From the NCBI GenBank assembly GCA_002309675.1, contig DBXX01000070.1, positions 30,171 through 70,899 on the forward strand: a DNA stretch of 40,729 nt. Direction: 5' to 3'. The DNA is from Lachnospiraceae bacterium UBA1201. Lineage in GTDB: Bacteria; Bacillota; Clostridia; Lachnospirales; Lachnospiraceae. This document shows positions 9,188 to 17,247 of the stretch, piece by piece; within the stretch, counting starts at the first letter, position 1; each line of letters opens with the position of its first letter. The notes under the pieces are model-generated. The model saw only the letters and a program-made list of their open reading frames with translations. It had not been told where the DNA came from and did not search any database. The position numbers and the translations under genes were made by a program.

Positions 9188-9460
9188 ATGAAAAAAGCGA
9201 TAATCACGGTAGTCGGTAAGGATACGGTCGGCATTATTGCCCGTGTGTGCAGCTATCTGGCAGAGAACACCGTCAACATTCTGGATATTTCCCAGACCAT
9301 CGTTGACGGATATTTCAACATGATGATGATCGTGGACATCTCCGCGTCGGAGAAGAAGATCAGCACGATGGTGACTGAGCTTGAGGGCGTCGGCAACGAC
9401 CTCGGCGTAGTGATCCATATGCAGTTGGAAGAGATCTTTACGAAAATGCACAGAATCTAG
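9188..9460 (+). CDS. ACT domain protein, UPF0237 family
   Basis: This 90-residue protein is a single ACT domain with the characteristic beginning AIITVVGKDTVGIIARV and the later NILDISQTIVDGYF. UPF0237 members are small putative amino-acid- or ligand-binding regulators, and in many Clostridia and streptococci they are followed directly by a DUF711 protein, as here. An in-frame ATG at 9182 lies only one base after GAGAGG; ATG 9188, with 7-base spacing, is the likelier start. The gap to the DUF711 gene is nine bases. The ligand is unknown. Confidence 0.85.
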   Translation: MKKAIITVVGKDTVGIIARVCSYLAENTVNILDISQTIVDGYFNMMMIVDISASEKKISTMVTELEGVGNDLGVVIHMQLEEIFTKMHRI

Positions 9461-9469
9461 GAGCGTTTT

Positions 9470-10834
9470 ATGATCAATATATTTGAAGTCAATGAAACCA
9501 ATAATATGATCGAGCATGAGTGCCTCGATGTCCGCACCATTACGATCGGCATCAATCTGCTCGATTGCGTGCGCTTTGACGTTAAGTCGACCTGTGACGC
9601 TATCTACGAGAAGATCACGCGCATCGCAAAGGATCTCGTTTCCACGGGCAATGAGATCGGTAAGGAGTACGGTGTTCCCATCGTGAATAAGCGTATTTCC
9701 GTGACTCCGATCGCGCTGGTCGGTTCTTCGATCTGTAAGACCACGGAGGATTTCGTCGAGATCGCGAAGACCTTAAACCGTGCTGCGATTCAGGTCGGCG
9801 TGAATTTCATCGGCGGTTATTCCGCGCTGTGCAGCAAGGGTATGACGAAGTCCGATGAACTGTTGATCCGTTCCATCCCGCAGGCGCTGGCGCAGACCGA
9901 GTATGTCTGCAGTTCGGTCAATGTCGGTTCGACGAAGACCGGTATGAATATGGACGCGATCCGTTTGCTCGGAACCATTGTGAAAGAGACCGCAGAACTT
10001 ACGAAAGAGCAGGATTCCTTAGGCTGCGCGAAGCTCGTTGTATTCTGTAATGCACCGGATGACAACCCGTTCATGGCAGGCGCCTTTCACGGCGTGACCG
10101 AAGCTGATGCCATCATCAATGTCGGCGTTTCCGGCCCGGGTGTTGTTAAGGCGGCTCTGACGCAGTGCCGCGGCGCGAATTTTGAAGTGCTTTGCGAGAC
10201 CATAAAGAAGACCGCATTTAAAATCACACGTGTCGGCCAGCTCGTTGCGCAGGAAGCATCCCGCAGACTGGGCATCCCGTTTGGCATCATCGACCTGTCC
10301 CTGGCACCGACGCCCGCCGTCGGCGACAGTGTTGCCGAGATTCTCGAAGAGATCGGTTTAGAGAAGGTCGGAGCGCCCGGAACGACGGCAGCCCTGGCTC
10401 TTTTGAACGATCAGGTGAAGAAGGGCGGCGTTATGGCGTCTTCCTATGTCGGCGGACTTTCCGGCGCATTCATTCCGGTCAGCGAGGATCATGGTATGAT
10501 CGAGGCTGCGCAGTGCGGTGCATTGACCCTGGAAAAACTTGAGGCGATGACCTGCGTATGCTCCGTGGGTCTGGATATGATCGCCATTCCCGGCGATACC
10601 ACTGCAGCGACGATCTCCGGTATCATCGCGGATGAGGCGGCCATCGGTATGGTGAACCAGAAGACCACGGCGGTTCGCATTATCCCCGTAGTCGGTAAGG
10701 GCGTAGGTGATACCGTTGAATTCGGCGGACTTTTGGGCTATGCGCCGGTTATGCCGGTCAATCAGTACTCCTGTGAGAAGTTCATTTCCCGCGAAGGACG
10801 TATTCCCGCGCCGATCCACAGTTTCAAAAACTAA
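9470..10834 (+). CDS. DUF711/UPF0210 protein (PFL-like fold)
   Basis: This 454-residue protein belongs to UPF0210 (DUF711), structurally related to pyruvate formate-lyase, but no glycyl-radical motif is evident. Recognisable segments include RTITIGINLLDC near the start, GFSALCSKGMT-like GGYSALCSKGMT, INVGVSGPGVVKAAL, and ISREGRIPAPIHSFKN at the end. Family length is normal. The conserved pairing with the upstream UPF0237 ACT protein suggests that the two act together, perhaps with the ACT protein sensing a ligand for this one. The biochemical function is not established. Confidence 0.88.
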   Translation: MINIFEVNETNNMIEHECLDVRTITIGINLLDCVRFDVKSTCDAIYEKITRIAKDLVSTGNEIGKEYGVPIVNKRISVTPIALVGSSICKTTEDFVEIAKTLNRAAIQVGVNFIGGYSALCSKGMTKSDELLIRSIPQALAQTEYVCSSVNVGSTKTGMNMDAIRLLGTIVKETAELTKEQDSLGCAKLVVFCNAPDDNPFMAGAFHGVTEADAIINVGVSGPGVVKAALTQCRGANFEVLCETIKKTAFKITRVGQLVAQEASRRLGIPFGIIDLSLAPTPAVGDSVAEILEEIGLEKVGAPGTTAALALLNDQVKKGGVMASSYVGGLSGAFIPVSEDHGMIEAAQCGALTLEKLEAMTCVCSVGLDMIAIPGDTTAATISGIIADEAAIGMVNQKTTAVRIIPVVGKGVGDTVEFGGLLGYAPVMPVNQYSCEKFISREGRIPAPIHSFKN

Positions 10835-10852
10835 GCAAAAAGAGGACCCGAT

Positions 10853-12187
10853 ATGATACAGATCCGCGAAATCCCTTATGCAAAAGACCGGATGGCGGCC
10901 GCACGCGACAGTGTGGCCGGTATTGTCGCGGAATTCAATCCGTATCACACCGGACACGAATATCTGATCCGTAAGGTGCGCGAGATCACCGGCTGCCGCT
11001 ATGTCATCATTGTGATGAGCGGTAACTTTACACAATATGGCGCGCCTGCGATCGTCGATAAATATACCCGCACGAAGATGTGCCTTTCAGGCGAATCTCA
11101 TGCCGACATGGTGTTTGAGATCCCCGCGGTCTATGCAACTGCGAGCGCCGAGGGCTTCGCGCATGCCGCCGTTTCCCTTCTCGAGGGACTCGGAATCGTC
11201 GATTATCTTTGCTTCGGAAGCGAGGTGATCGACACCGATGCTATGCAGGAAGTTACACAGATGATGGTCGATGAACCGCAGGAGGTGCGGGCGAAACTAC
11301 GTTCTTACTTAGAGAGCGGAAAATCTTTCCCGGCTGCCTATGACTGTGCGGTCTATGATTATTTCGCGGCAAAGGACGGGGCCGGGAAGGCGGACAGCAT
11401 CCGGTCTATGCTTCGCAACCCGAATGCGACGCTCGGACTGCAGTATTGTAAAGCATTGGCCGCACTCAAATCGAAAATGAAGCCGGTTGCGATCAAGAGG
11501 ATCGGAGCAGGGCATAACCAAGCATCCGCCTTTGACGAGACCTATGCGAGCGGGTCGTATTTGCGTGAGTTACTAGCTGCCGGAGGAATGGCGAAGGATC
11601 TGGAAGGCTTTTTCTCCAAACCTGCGGCCGAAATCTTAGCGAAAACATTGGAGCAGTATGGACCTACCTGCGAGGAAGAACTGCTTCCGTACCATAAAAA
11701 GATGCTTCTGGATGTCCGGTATCGTAACTTAAGTTACGAGGCTCCGTACAACAGCGTCGAGCCGACATTGCTTCGGCATCTGGTAAATCGCAGCGCAGAA
11801 GCGGCAGACTGCCGGTCTTATGCGGATTTCATTCTTTCGATGAAGTCGAAGAATCTGACGTACACACGCATATCCCGCTTGCTGTTCCGTCTGGTGACAG
11901 GCATCGGGACGGAGCATCCTCCGTATCCCGTGTACTACCTGCGACTGCTTGGCTTCCGCGACGAAGACACGAAGCTGCTTAGGCCGCGGATCAAAGAGTC
12001 CGCGACCCTGCCGATCATTACGAAGGTGGCAGACTATGAAAGTGCATCTGAAGGCTTCCAGCCGTCCGAACGCGGCGCCTGCCTCGCGATGTTTAAGACC
12101 GACCTGTATACATCCGAATTCTACTATCAGTTGCAAAACAGCAGCGGTGAGATCAACGAATTCACCTACGGAGTTATCCGCATATAA
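10853..12187 (+). CDS. tmcAL: tRNA(Met) cytidine acetate ligase
   Basis: TmcAL (formerly YlbM) makes N4-acetylcytidine at the wobble position of elongator tRNA(Met) using acetate and ATP. The nucleotidyltransferase core starts at GIVAEFNPYHTGHEYLI (residues 23-39), which holds the HxGH-type adenylylation motif. VMSGNFTQYGAPAIVDKYTR and VFEIPAVYATASAEGFA follow as in the family. About 20 residues precede the usual start (most homologues begin just before the GIVAE motif). The ATG at 10853 has AGAGGA six bases upstream, so the extension may be real; the internal ATG at 10892 is the alternative. Use of acetate fits an acetate-producing anaerobe. Confidence 0.92.
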   Translation: MIQIREIPYAKDRMAAARDSVAGIVAEFNPYHTGHEYLIRKVREITGCRYVIIVMSGNFTQYGAPAIVDKYTRTKMCLSGESHADMVFEIPAVYATASAEGFAHAAVSLLEGLGIVDYLCFGSEVIDTDAMQEVTQMMVDEPQEVRAKLRSYLESGKSFPAAYDCAVYDYFAAKDGAGKADSIRSMLRNPNATLGLQYCKALAALKSKMKPVAIKRIGAGHNQASAFDETYASGSYLRELLAAGGMAKDLEGFFSKPAAEILAKTLEQYGPTCEEELLPYHKKMLLDVRYRNLSYEAPYNSVEPTLLRHLVNRSAEAADCRSYADFILSMKSKNLTYTRISRLLFRLVTGIGTEHPPYPVYYLRLLGFRDEDTKLLRPRIKESATLPIITKVADYESASEGFQPSERGACLAMFKTDLYTSEFYYQLQNSSGEINEFTYGVIRI

Positions 12188-12191
12188 AACC

Positions 12192-12235
12192 CACCCCGGG
12201 AGTGCCAAAGAGTGCACGCCCGGGGTGATTTTTTT
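12192..12235 (+). terminator. Strong intrinsic terminator after tmcAL
   Basis: CACCCCGGG at 12192-12200 pairs with CCCGGGGTG at 12219-12227. An inner GTGC/GCAC extension closes an 8-base loop, and seven T follow at 12229-12235. It ends the walJ-tmcAL transcript. Confidence 0.92.
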
Positions 12236-12274
12236 GAGCAACTCTGTTTTCGCCGAGTCTGGATTTCTTAGATA

Positions 12275-12486
12275 CGATCGACGGCGGACAGGTTCGACTC
12301 GCTGTGAAAAACTAACCGCGAAAATCGAAGCCGGAGCTCGGGTACCGCCTCGACTTCGGCCGTTTCCTGATGAAAACGACCTCAGCGAGCTCAAAAAACG
12401 ACCTCGGAGATCGTTTTTGCCCCGGCTCCGGCATCTCCTTCGCGGAGTTTTTCATCAGCTCGCTCACATGTCCGTCTTACGATCGC
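12275..12486. repeat. Imperfect-palindrome intergenic repeat, copy 1
   Basis: This stretch of about 212 bases folds back on itself. The ends share CGATCG. TGAAAAACT (12305-12313) pairs with AGTTTTTCA (12446-12454), GCCGGAGC (12330-12337) pairs with GCTCCGGC (12425-12432), and a small inner hairpin AAAACGA / TCGTTTT lies near 12396-12417. The outer arms also match (CGGCGGACA on the left; the complement of TGTCCGTC on the right). A second copy lies at 38763-38900 with the same landmarks in the same order. No transposase or convincing ORF is present, so a non-autonomous MITE-like or REP-like element is the best description. Confidence 0.7.
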
Positions 12487-12647
12487 ATTAACGAAAATAA
12501 TAACGGCGGAAACATGAGTTGCCGCCAAGAAATACTTCGGGCGTGAATTATTGTACTTACAGGGCAGGTATATGCGGGATCAGAGAGAAGTGAATTCGTT
12601 GATTGGAAGAAGGAGAAGAAAAAAGTTTGAGAATCAAAATAACAGTA
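12487..12647. other. Non-coding remainder of the tmcAL-gpmA gap
   Basis: No convincing gene is seen here. A short dyad (GGCGG near 12504 with CCGCC near 12523) follows the repeat. The rest is purine-rich and leads into the gpmA promoter. Confidence 0.5.
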
Positions 12648-12676
12648 TTGACAGAGATGGGTGGCTGTGCTAGAAT
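12648..12676 (+). promoter_or_regulatory. Near-consensus gpmA promoter
   Basis: A perfect TTGACA at 12648-12653 and TAGAAT at 12671-12676 are separated by 17 bases. A TG at 12668-12669, one base before the -10 box, adds an extended -10 element. A start site near 12683 is predicted, at the edge of the dyad operator described next. Confidence 0.85.
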
Positions 12677-12683
12677 CGTTTGC

Positions 12684-12700
12684 GGTTAGCATAGGCTAAC
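12684..12700 (+). promoter_or_regulatory. Candidate metal-repressor operator at the gpmA start site
   Basis: GGTTAG (12684-12689), six bases, then CTAAC (12696-12700) form a dyad at about +1 to +17 of the predicted transcript. The inner TTAG-N6-CTAA matches part of the DtxR/IdeR-type iron box. The same half-sites at the same spacing recur at 13531-13548 before the ABC genes. A bound repressor here would block transcription start. The regulator is not in the window. A second leader hairpin, AGGAAA/TTTCCT at 12707-12724, precedes the ribosome binding site. Confidence 0.55.
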
Positions 12701-12747
12701 AAACTGAGGAAAAGATAATTTCCTAGAGGTATGAAAGGAGTAGTTTT

Positions 12748-13515
12748 ATGATGAAATTGGTTTTGATCCGGCATGGCGAGAGCGAGTGGAATAAGCTAAA
12801 CTTATTTACCGGCTGGATGGATGTCGATCTGAGTGATAAGGGAAAGGAAGAGGCGAAGAAGGCCGGACAGGTCCTGAAAGCAGAGGGTTATGATTTTGAT
12901 ATCTGCTTTACCTCGTATTTGAAGCGGGCGATCCATACGCTGAATACAGTGTTGGATGAGATGGACCGTGCGTGGCTTCCGGTCGTTAAGACATGGAAGT
13001 TAAATGAGCGGCATTACGGTGCGCTTCAGGGTCTGAATAAGTCGGAGACAGCGGAGAAATACGGAGAGGATCAGGTGAAGATCTGGAGACGTTCGTTTGA
13101 CGTAAAACCGCCTGCGCTCGATGCTTCGGATGATCGCTCCGCATTGCACCAGGCGATGTATCGTGACATTGATCCGTCTTTGCTTCCGGCAAATGAAAGT
13201 CTCGAGACGACGATAAAGCGCGTCGTTCCGTACTTCGAAGAGGTGATCAAACCTGAAATGAAGGCAGGTAAGCGTGTTGTTATCGCCGCTCATGGTAATT
13301 CGCTTCGTGCATTGGTGAAATACTTCGATAACCTCAGCAACGAGGACATCATCAATGTCAACATCCCGACAGCCGTCCCGCTGGTCTATGAGTTCGATGA
13401 TGATTTCAAGGTATTAGATCATTACTACCTGGGAGATCAGGAAGAACTGAAAGCGAAGATGGAAGCCGTAGCGAAACAAGGCGCAAAACAGGCGAATACT
13501 GTTTCCGAAAAGTAA
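12748..13515 (+). CDS. gpmA: 2,3-bisphosphoglycerate-dependent phosphoglycerate mutase
   Basis: This 255-residue enzyme interconverts 3- and 2-phosphoglycerate in glycolysis using a phosphohistidine and the 2,3-bisphosphoglycerate cofactor; it needs no metal. Motifs are LIRHGESEWN with phospho-acceptor His9, LFTGWMDVDLSDKG, LNERHYGALQGLNK and VIAAHGNSLRALVK. Length matches dPGM. The start at 12748 has AAAGGAG seven bases upstream; the adjacent ATG at 12751 is possible. Many Clostridia rely on the manganese-dependent GpmI instead, so an operator-controlled metal-free isozyme next to a transporter is informative. The gene appears to be monocistronic or in partial read-through with the ABC genes. 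Confidence 0.95.
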   Translation: MMKLVLIRHGESEWNKLNLFTGWMDVDLSDKGKEEAKKAGQVLKAEGYDFDICFTSYLKRAIHTLNTVLDEMDRAWLPVVKTWKLNERHYGALQGLNKSETAEKYGEDQVKIWRRSFDVKPPALDASDDRSALHQAMYRDIDPSLLPANESLETTIKRVVPYFEEVIKPEMKAGKRVVIAAHGNSLRALVKYFDNLSNEDIINVNIPTAVPLVYEFDDDFKVLDHYYLGDQEELKAKMEAVAKQGAKQANTVSEK

Positions 13516-13521
13516 TTTTTT

Positions 13522-13561
13522 TTGACTGGCGGTTAGCCCAAACTAACCGCTTTTATTCTTT
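13522..13561 (+). promoter_or_regulatory. Second GGTTAG-N6-CTAACC dyad, also terminator-like
   Basis: GCGGTTAG (13529-13536) and CTAACCGC (13543-13550) form an 8-base-pair stem with a 6-base loop, followed by a T-rich tail (13551-13561), so the site could end gpmA transcripts. The core GGTTAG-N6-CTAACC is also the operator seen at 12684, with identical spacing. A TTGACT at 13522-13527 could be a -35 box, but no matching -10 box is seen 16-18 bases on. It is therefore probably a terminator, an operator or both. Confidence 0.55.
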
Positions 13562-13575
13562 GAAAGAGGAGAAAA

Positions 13576-15333
13576 ATGAAAAAAAGAGGTTTATTATCAT
13601 GGGTGCTGGAGTTTGCCGGAAGAAAAAAGGCATTCTTCGGCGGAAGCGTGGTACTGGCTGTATTGGGGGTGGCTGCATCTTTTGTACCGTATCTTATCAT
13701 TTCGAAGATCGTAGAAGAGCTTCTTTCCGGGAACCGGAATTGGAACGATTATTTAACTCTGGTGATCTGGATGGGAGTCTTCTGGGTGATTCGAATGACT
13801 TTACACTCACTGTCGACATCCTTGTCTCATGTGGCGACGTTTACCGTGCTCGGCGGGATCCGAAAGCAGCTTTGCACGAAACTATCGAAGATCCCGCTCG
13901 GTTCGGTCTTAGATGACAACAGTGGAAGTTACAAGAACATCATCGTAGAGCGCGTCGACTCCATGGAGACGACGCTGGCACATATCGTTCCGGAATTCAC
14001 TGCAAACCTTCTGCTGCCGATCGTGATGTTCATCTACCTTTTGACCCTGGACTGGCGGCTCGGCCTCAGTAATCTGCTCGGTGCATTCATCGGACTGATC
14101 TTTATGGCTGTGATGATGTATAAAAGCCGCGGAGGATATGAATTGTCCGTCCGCAAGACGAAGAAACTGAACGATACGGCGGTAGAATACATCAATGGTA
14201 TCGAAGTGATCAAGGCGTTCGGAAAGACCGGCGGATCTTATGAGAAGTTTGTTGTGGCTGCGAGAGAAGGCGCAGATGTATTTATCGAATGGATGCGCAG
14301 ATGTATATGGCCGCAGTGCGGTACGTTGTCCTTCCTGCCTGCAACCTTCCTGGGCGTACTCCCGGTCGGCCTGCTTCTGGTCAAGGGCGGCTCATTGACG
14401 CCGCAAGGTTTTATTACAGGTGTCATTCTTTCGGCAGGTCTGATCACTCCCTTAGTTGTTGCATTCTCCTATATGGACGACATTTTGAAGATGCGGACCA
14501 TCTTCGGCGAAGTCACGGAGATCCTCGAAAGAAAAGATATGGAAAGGCCCGCTACATTGACCGAGAAACCGCAGGGCGCCGATATCGAGCTGAAGGATGT
14601 GCGTTTCACATATAAGGATCAGGAAGTCCTTCATGGGATCAATATGAAGATCCGACAGGGTGAGGTGACCGCGATCGTCGGACCATCCGGCTCCGGTAAG
14701 AGTACGATCGCAAGATTGATCGATTCTTTATGGGATGTGGATTCCGGTTCGATCACATTCGGAGGCGTGGATATCCGGAAATTGCCGCTGGATTATTACA
14801 TGGGAAATATCGCTTATGTAGCGCAGGATAATTATCTGTTTGACCTTACGATCAAAGAGAATATTCGTCTGGGACGCGCGGGTGCTTCCGATGAGGATGT
14901 TTATAATGCGGCGAGAGCCACCGGCTGTCATGAGTTCATCCTGGGCCTGGAAAACGGATACGACACGGTCGTCGGCGGAGCGGGCGGTCATCTGTCGGGC
15001 GGGGAGCGCCAGAGGATCTGCATTGCCCGTGCCATGCTGAAGGATGCTCCGGTCGTTATTCTCGACGAGGCTACCGCATACACGGATCCGGAAAATGAAG
15101 CGCTGGTTCAGGCAGGTGTAGCGAAACTCGTTAAGGGCAGAACGCTGATCGTGATCGCACACCGTCTTTCGACGATCGTTGATGCGGATCAGATCTTCGT
15201 GATCAAAGACGGTAAGGTAGAGGCTGTCGGCACGCAGGAAGAACTCCTTGCATCCTGTGACCTGTATAAGAAAATGTGGGAAGCACATAGCATTGCAAAA
15301 GATGAAGATAAGGAGGTGACCGTAAATGCTTAA
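13576..15333 (+). CDS. ABC transporter, fused membrane and ATPase subunit A (type IV fold)
   Basis: This 585-residue half-transporter has an N-terminal six-helix membrane domain (about 1-310) and a C-terminal nucleotide-binding domain with Walker A GPSGSGKST (near 369), Q-loop VAQDNYLF, signature LSGGERQ (near 473), Walker B VVILDEAT and H-loop IAHRLST. It pairs with the next gene, which it overlaps by eight bases, to form a heterodimer. The exporter-like fold is shared by drug and peptide exporters and by the YbtPQ/IrtAB-type siderophore importers. The operator-like dyad upstream makes a metallophore role attractive, but direction and cargo cannot be read from the sequence. AAAGAGGAG precedes the start. 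Confidence 0.88.
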   Translation: MKKRGLLSWVLEFAGRKKAFFGGSVVLAVLGVAASFVPYLIISKIVEELLSGNRNWNDYLTLVIWMGVFWVIRMTLHSLSTSLSHVATFTVLGGIRKQLCTKLSKIPLGSVLDDNSGSYKNIIVERVDSMETTLAHIVPEFTANLLLPIVMFIYLLTLDWRLGLSNLLGAFIGLIFMAVMMYKSRGGYELSVRKTKKLNDTAVEYINGIEVIKAFGKTGGSYEKFVVAAREGADVFIEWMRRCIWPQCGTLSFLPATFLGVLPVGLLLVKGGSLTPQGFITGVILSAGLITPLVVAFSYMDDILKMRTIFGEVTEILERKDMERPATLTEKPQGADIELKDVRFTYKDQEVLHGINMKIRQGEVTAIVGPSGSGKSTIARLIDSLWDVDSGSITFGGVDIRKLPLDYYMGNIAYVAQDNYLFDLTIKENIRLGRAGASDEDVYNAARATGCHEFILGLENGYDTVVGGAGGHLSGGERQRICIARAMLKDAPVVILDEATAYTDPENEALVQAGVAKLVKGRTLIVIAHRLSTIVDADQIFVIKDGKVEAVGTQEELLASCDLYKKMWEAHSIAKDEDKEVTVNA

Positions 15334-17062
15334 GATGGTAAAAAAGTTCTTCGCTTTCTGCAGTCAGAAGAACCGGAACAAATTTTACAAATCTGCGGCT
15401 CTCGGCGTAATCGAGGCCATGTTTACCGCCATGCGTATCCCGGCGGCCTTCTTTGCGATCCGAGCCGTACTCATGAACGACATCACTACAAAATCGATAC
15501 TGATCGTCATCGGACTGATGCTCATCAGCACGCTCGGGAAAATGACTGTCAACCGCTTTTCTTCGATGCTTCAGACGGAAGCCGGTTATGATACCTGCGC
15601 GCTGAAGCGTATCGAGATCGGTGAGCATTTGCGATACCTTCCGATGGGATACTTCAACGACACAAGCCTGGGTCACATTACTTCGGTAGCAACGAATACG
15701 ATGGAACAGGTCGGGGATATCGCGACCCGTGCGATCATGATGGTGCTGCAGGGCAGTATCACGACGGTCGTCGTTATCTTGTTTATGCTCCTTTTTGATT
15801 ACCGCATTGGCCTGACAGCATTAGCCGGCCTGGGCATTTTCCTCCTGGTCAATCAGTGGACGAACCGTTCGGTCGCAAAGGTCGCAAATGAGAAATTAGT
15901 AGCCGACCGGGATATGGTCGGAGTCATCCTCGAATACATTCAGGGTATCTCCGAGATCCGTAACTACAACATCGTCAGCAAGAATCAGTCCAGACTCAAT
16001 AAGGCGATCGATCGAAAGAAGAAAGCCGACATCACGGCAGAGCTGGCGGCGATCCCGGCGGTCGGCGTGCAGATGCTGATCAGTAAGCTTTCCGGAGTTG
16101 CGATCGCAGGAGTTTCACTCTGGTTCTATTTCGACGGAAGTATGCAGCTGGAATATACGATCACGATGCTTCTGTGCTCGTTTATGATTTTTGAATCGAT
16201 GGACTTGGCAGGTGTCTATACAGCGCTTCTTAAGATCATCGGTAAGGGTGTGGATCTGGCCAATGAGATCCTGAAGACCGAACAGATGGACATCGACGGA
16301 GAACGCATTGTTCCGAAAAACAGAGATATCCACCTGGAGCATGTCTCTTTCGCATATGAGAACCGAAAGATCATAGACGATGTGACGCTCGACATCAAGG
16401 AAAATACGACCACCGCGATCGTAGGTCCGTCCGGCGGAGGTAAGACCACGATCACTTCGCTGATCGCCCGCTTCTGGGATGCTCAGGAGGGCGCGGTCAC
16501 CCTCGGCGGAAGAAACGTGAAAGAGTACAGTTTTGACTCGCTGATGGAGCAGTTCAGTTTTGTGTTCCAGAGAGTCTATCTGTTTGAGGATACGATCGCG
16601 AACAACATTCGCTTCGGTCGTCCCGAGGCGTCGATGGAGGAAGTGATCGAGGCGGCGAAAAAGGCTGCCTGTCATGACTTTATCATGGAACTTCCGAATG
16701 GTTATGACACTGTTGTCGGCGAGGGAGGCGCGACATTGTCCGGAGGAGAGAAGCAGCGGATCGCGATCGCGCGTGCCATCATGAAAGACGCTCCGATCAT
16801 CATCCTCGATGAGGCAACTGCAAATATCGACCCCGAAAACGAAAAGGAACTGACCCAGGCGATCGAGAACCTGACGAAACAGAAGACGATCATTATGATC
16901 GCGCATCGTCTGAAGACGGTCAGAAATGCCGACCAGATCCTCGTTGTGGATAAGGGACGGATCGTTCAGCAGGGAAGACATAAGGATTTGATGAAGCAGG
17001 AGGGCATCTACAAGAACTTCATCATAGGAAGAAAGCAGGCGGTGAGCTGGAAACTCGGATAA
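15326..17062 (+). CDS. ABC transporter, fused membrane and ATPase subunit B (type IV fold)
   Basis: This 578-residue partner of the preceding gene has a six-helix membrane domain and then an ATPase domain with Walker A GPSGGGKTT (near 367), FVFQRVYLFEDT, signature LSGGEKQR (near 471), Walker B IIILDEATA and H-loop MIAHRLKTV. Both ATP sites of the heterodimer look intact, including the catalytic Glu after Walker B in each subunit. The start overlaps the upstream stop, with GGAGGTG eight bases before it, so production of the pair is coupled. No clear U-tailed terminator follows. Resemblance to the IrtB/YbtQ type is an impression from the FQRVYLFEDTI and terminal region, not a proven match. Confidence 0.87.
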   Translation: MLKMVKKFFAFCSQKNRNKFYKSAALGVIEAMFTAMRIPAAFFAIRAVLMNDITTKSILIVIGLMLISTLGKMTVNRFSSMLQTEAGYDTCALKRIEIGEHLRYLPMGYFNDTSLGHITSVATNTMEQVGDIATRAIMMVLQGSITTVVVILFMLLFDYRIGLTALAGLGIFLLVNQWTNRSVAKVANEKLVADRDMVGVILEYIQGISEIRNYNIVSKNQSRLNKAIDRKKKADITAELAAIPAVGVQMLISKLSGVAIAGVSLWFYFDGSMQLEYTITMLLCSFMIFESMDLAGVYTALLKIIGKGVDLANEILKTEQMDIDGERIVPKNRDIHLEHVSFAYENRKIIDDVTLDIKENTTTAIVGPSGGGKTTITSLIARFWDAQEGAVTLGGRNVKEYSFDSLMEQFSFVFQRVYLFEDTIANNIRFGRPEASMEEVIEAAKKAACHDFIMELPNGYDTVVGEGGATLSGGEKQRIAIARAIMKDAPIIILDEATANIDPENEKELTQAIENLTKQKTIIMIAHRLKTVRNADQILVVDKGRIVQQGRHKDLMKQEGIYKNFIIGRKQAVSWKLG

Positions 17063-17110
17063 GATAGTCCTGATCCCTTCGATTGTGCTTTGAAAAATAC
17101 AACGGAATAC

Positions 17111-17139
17111 TTGCACGATTCGGCGAAATCCATTATAAT
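17111..17139 (+). promoter_or_regulatory. Promoter for pta, with leader hairpin
   Basis: A perfect TATAAT at 17134-17139 lies 17 bases after TTGCAC (17111-17116, a weak -35 match). The leader of about 100 bases contains a stem, 17183-17191 with 17202-17210 (nine pairs, one mismatch), without a U tail, so it is more likely an mRNA stabiliser or regulatory structure than a terminator. Confidence 0.55.
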
Positions 17140-17247
17140 TGTTTACGTATATAAGGATCAAAATTCCTTTGTTGGTGCAAAGACGCATACCAATGAGCCG
17201 GGGTACGCGTTTGTATCCTGAAATAAAGTGAAGGAGATAACCGAATT

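Noticed and set aside
12279..12480. Frames crossing the palindromic repeat read as coding
   Set aside because: They run from tmcAL in the wrong frame through the terminator and the repeat, with low-complexity basic composition and no start signal.
16115..17188. 357-codon - strand frame opposite the second ABC gene
   Set aside because: It is a shadow of the ABC gene; the translated sequence shows no domain.
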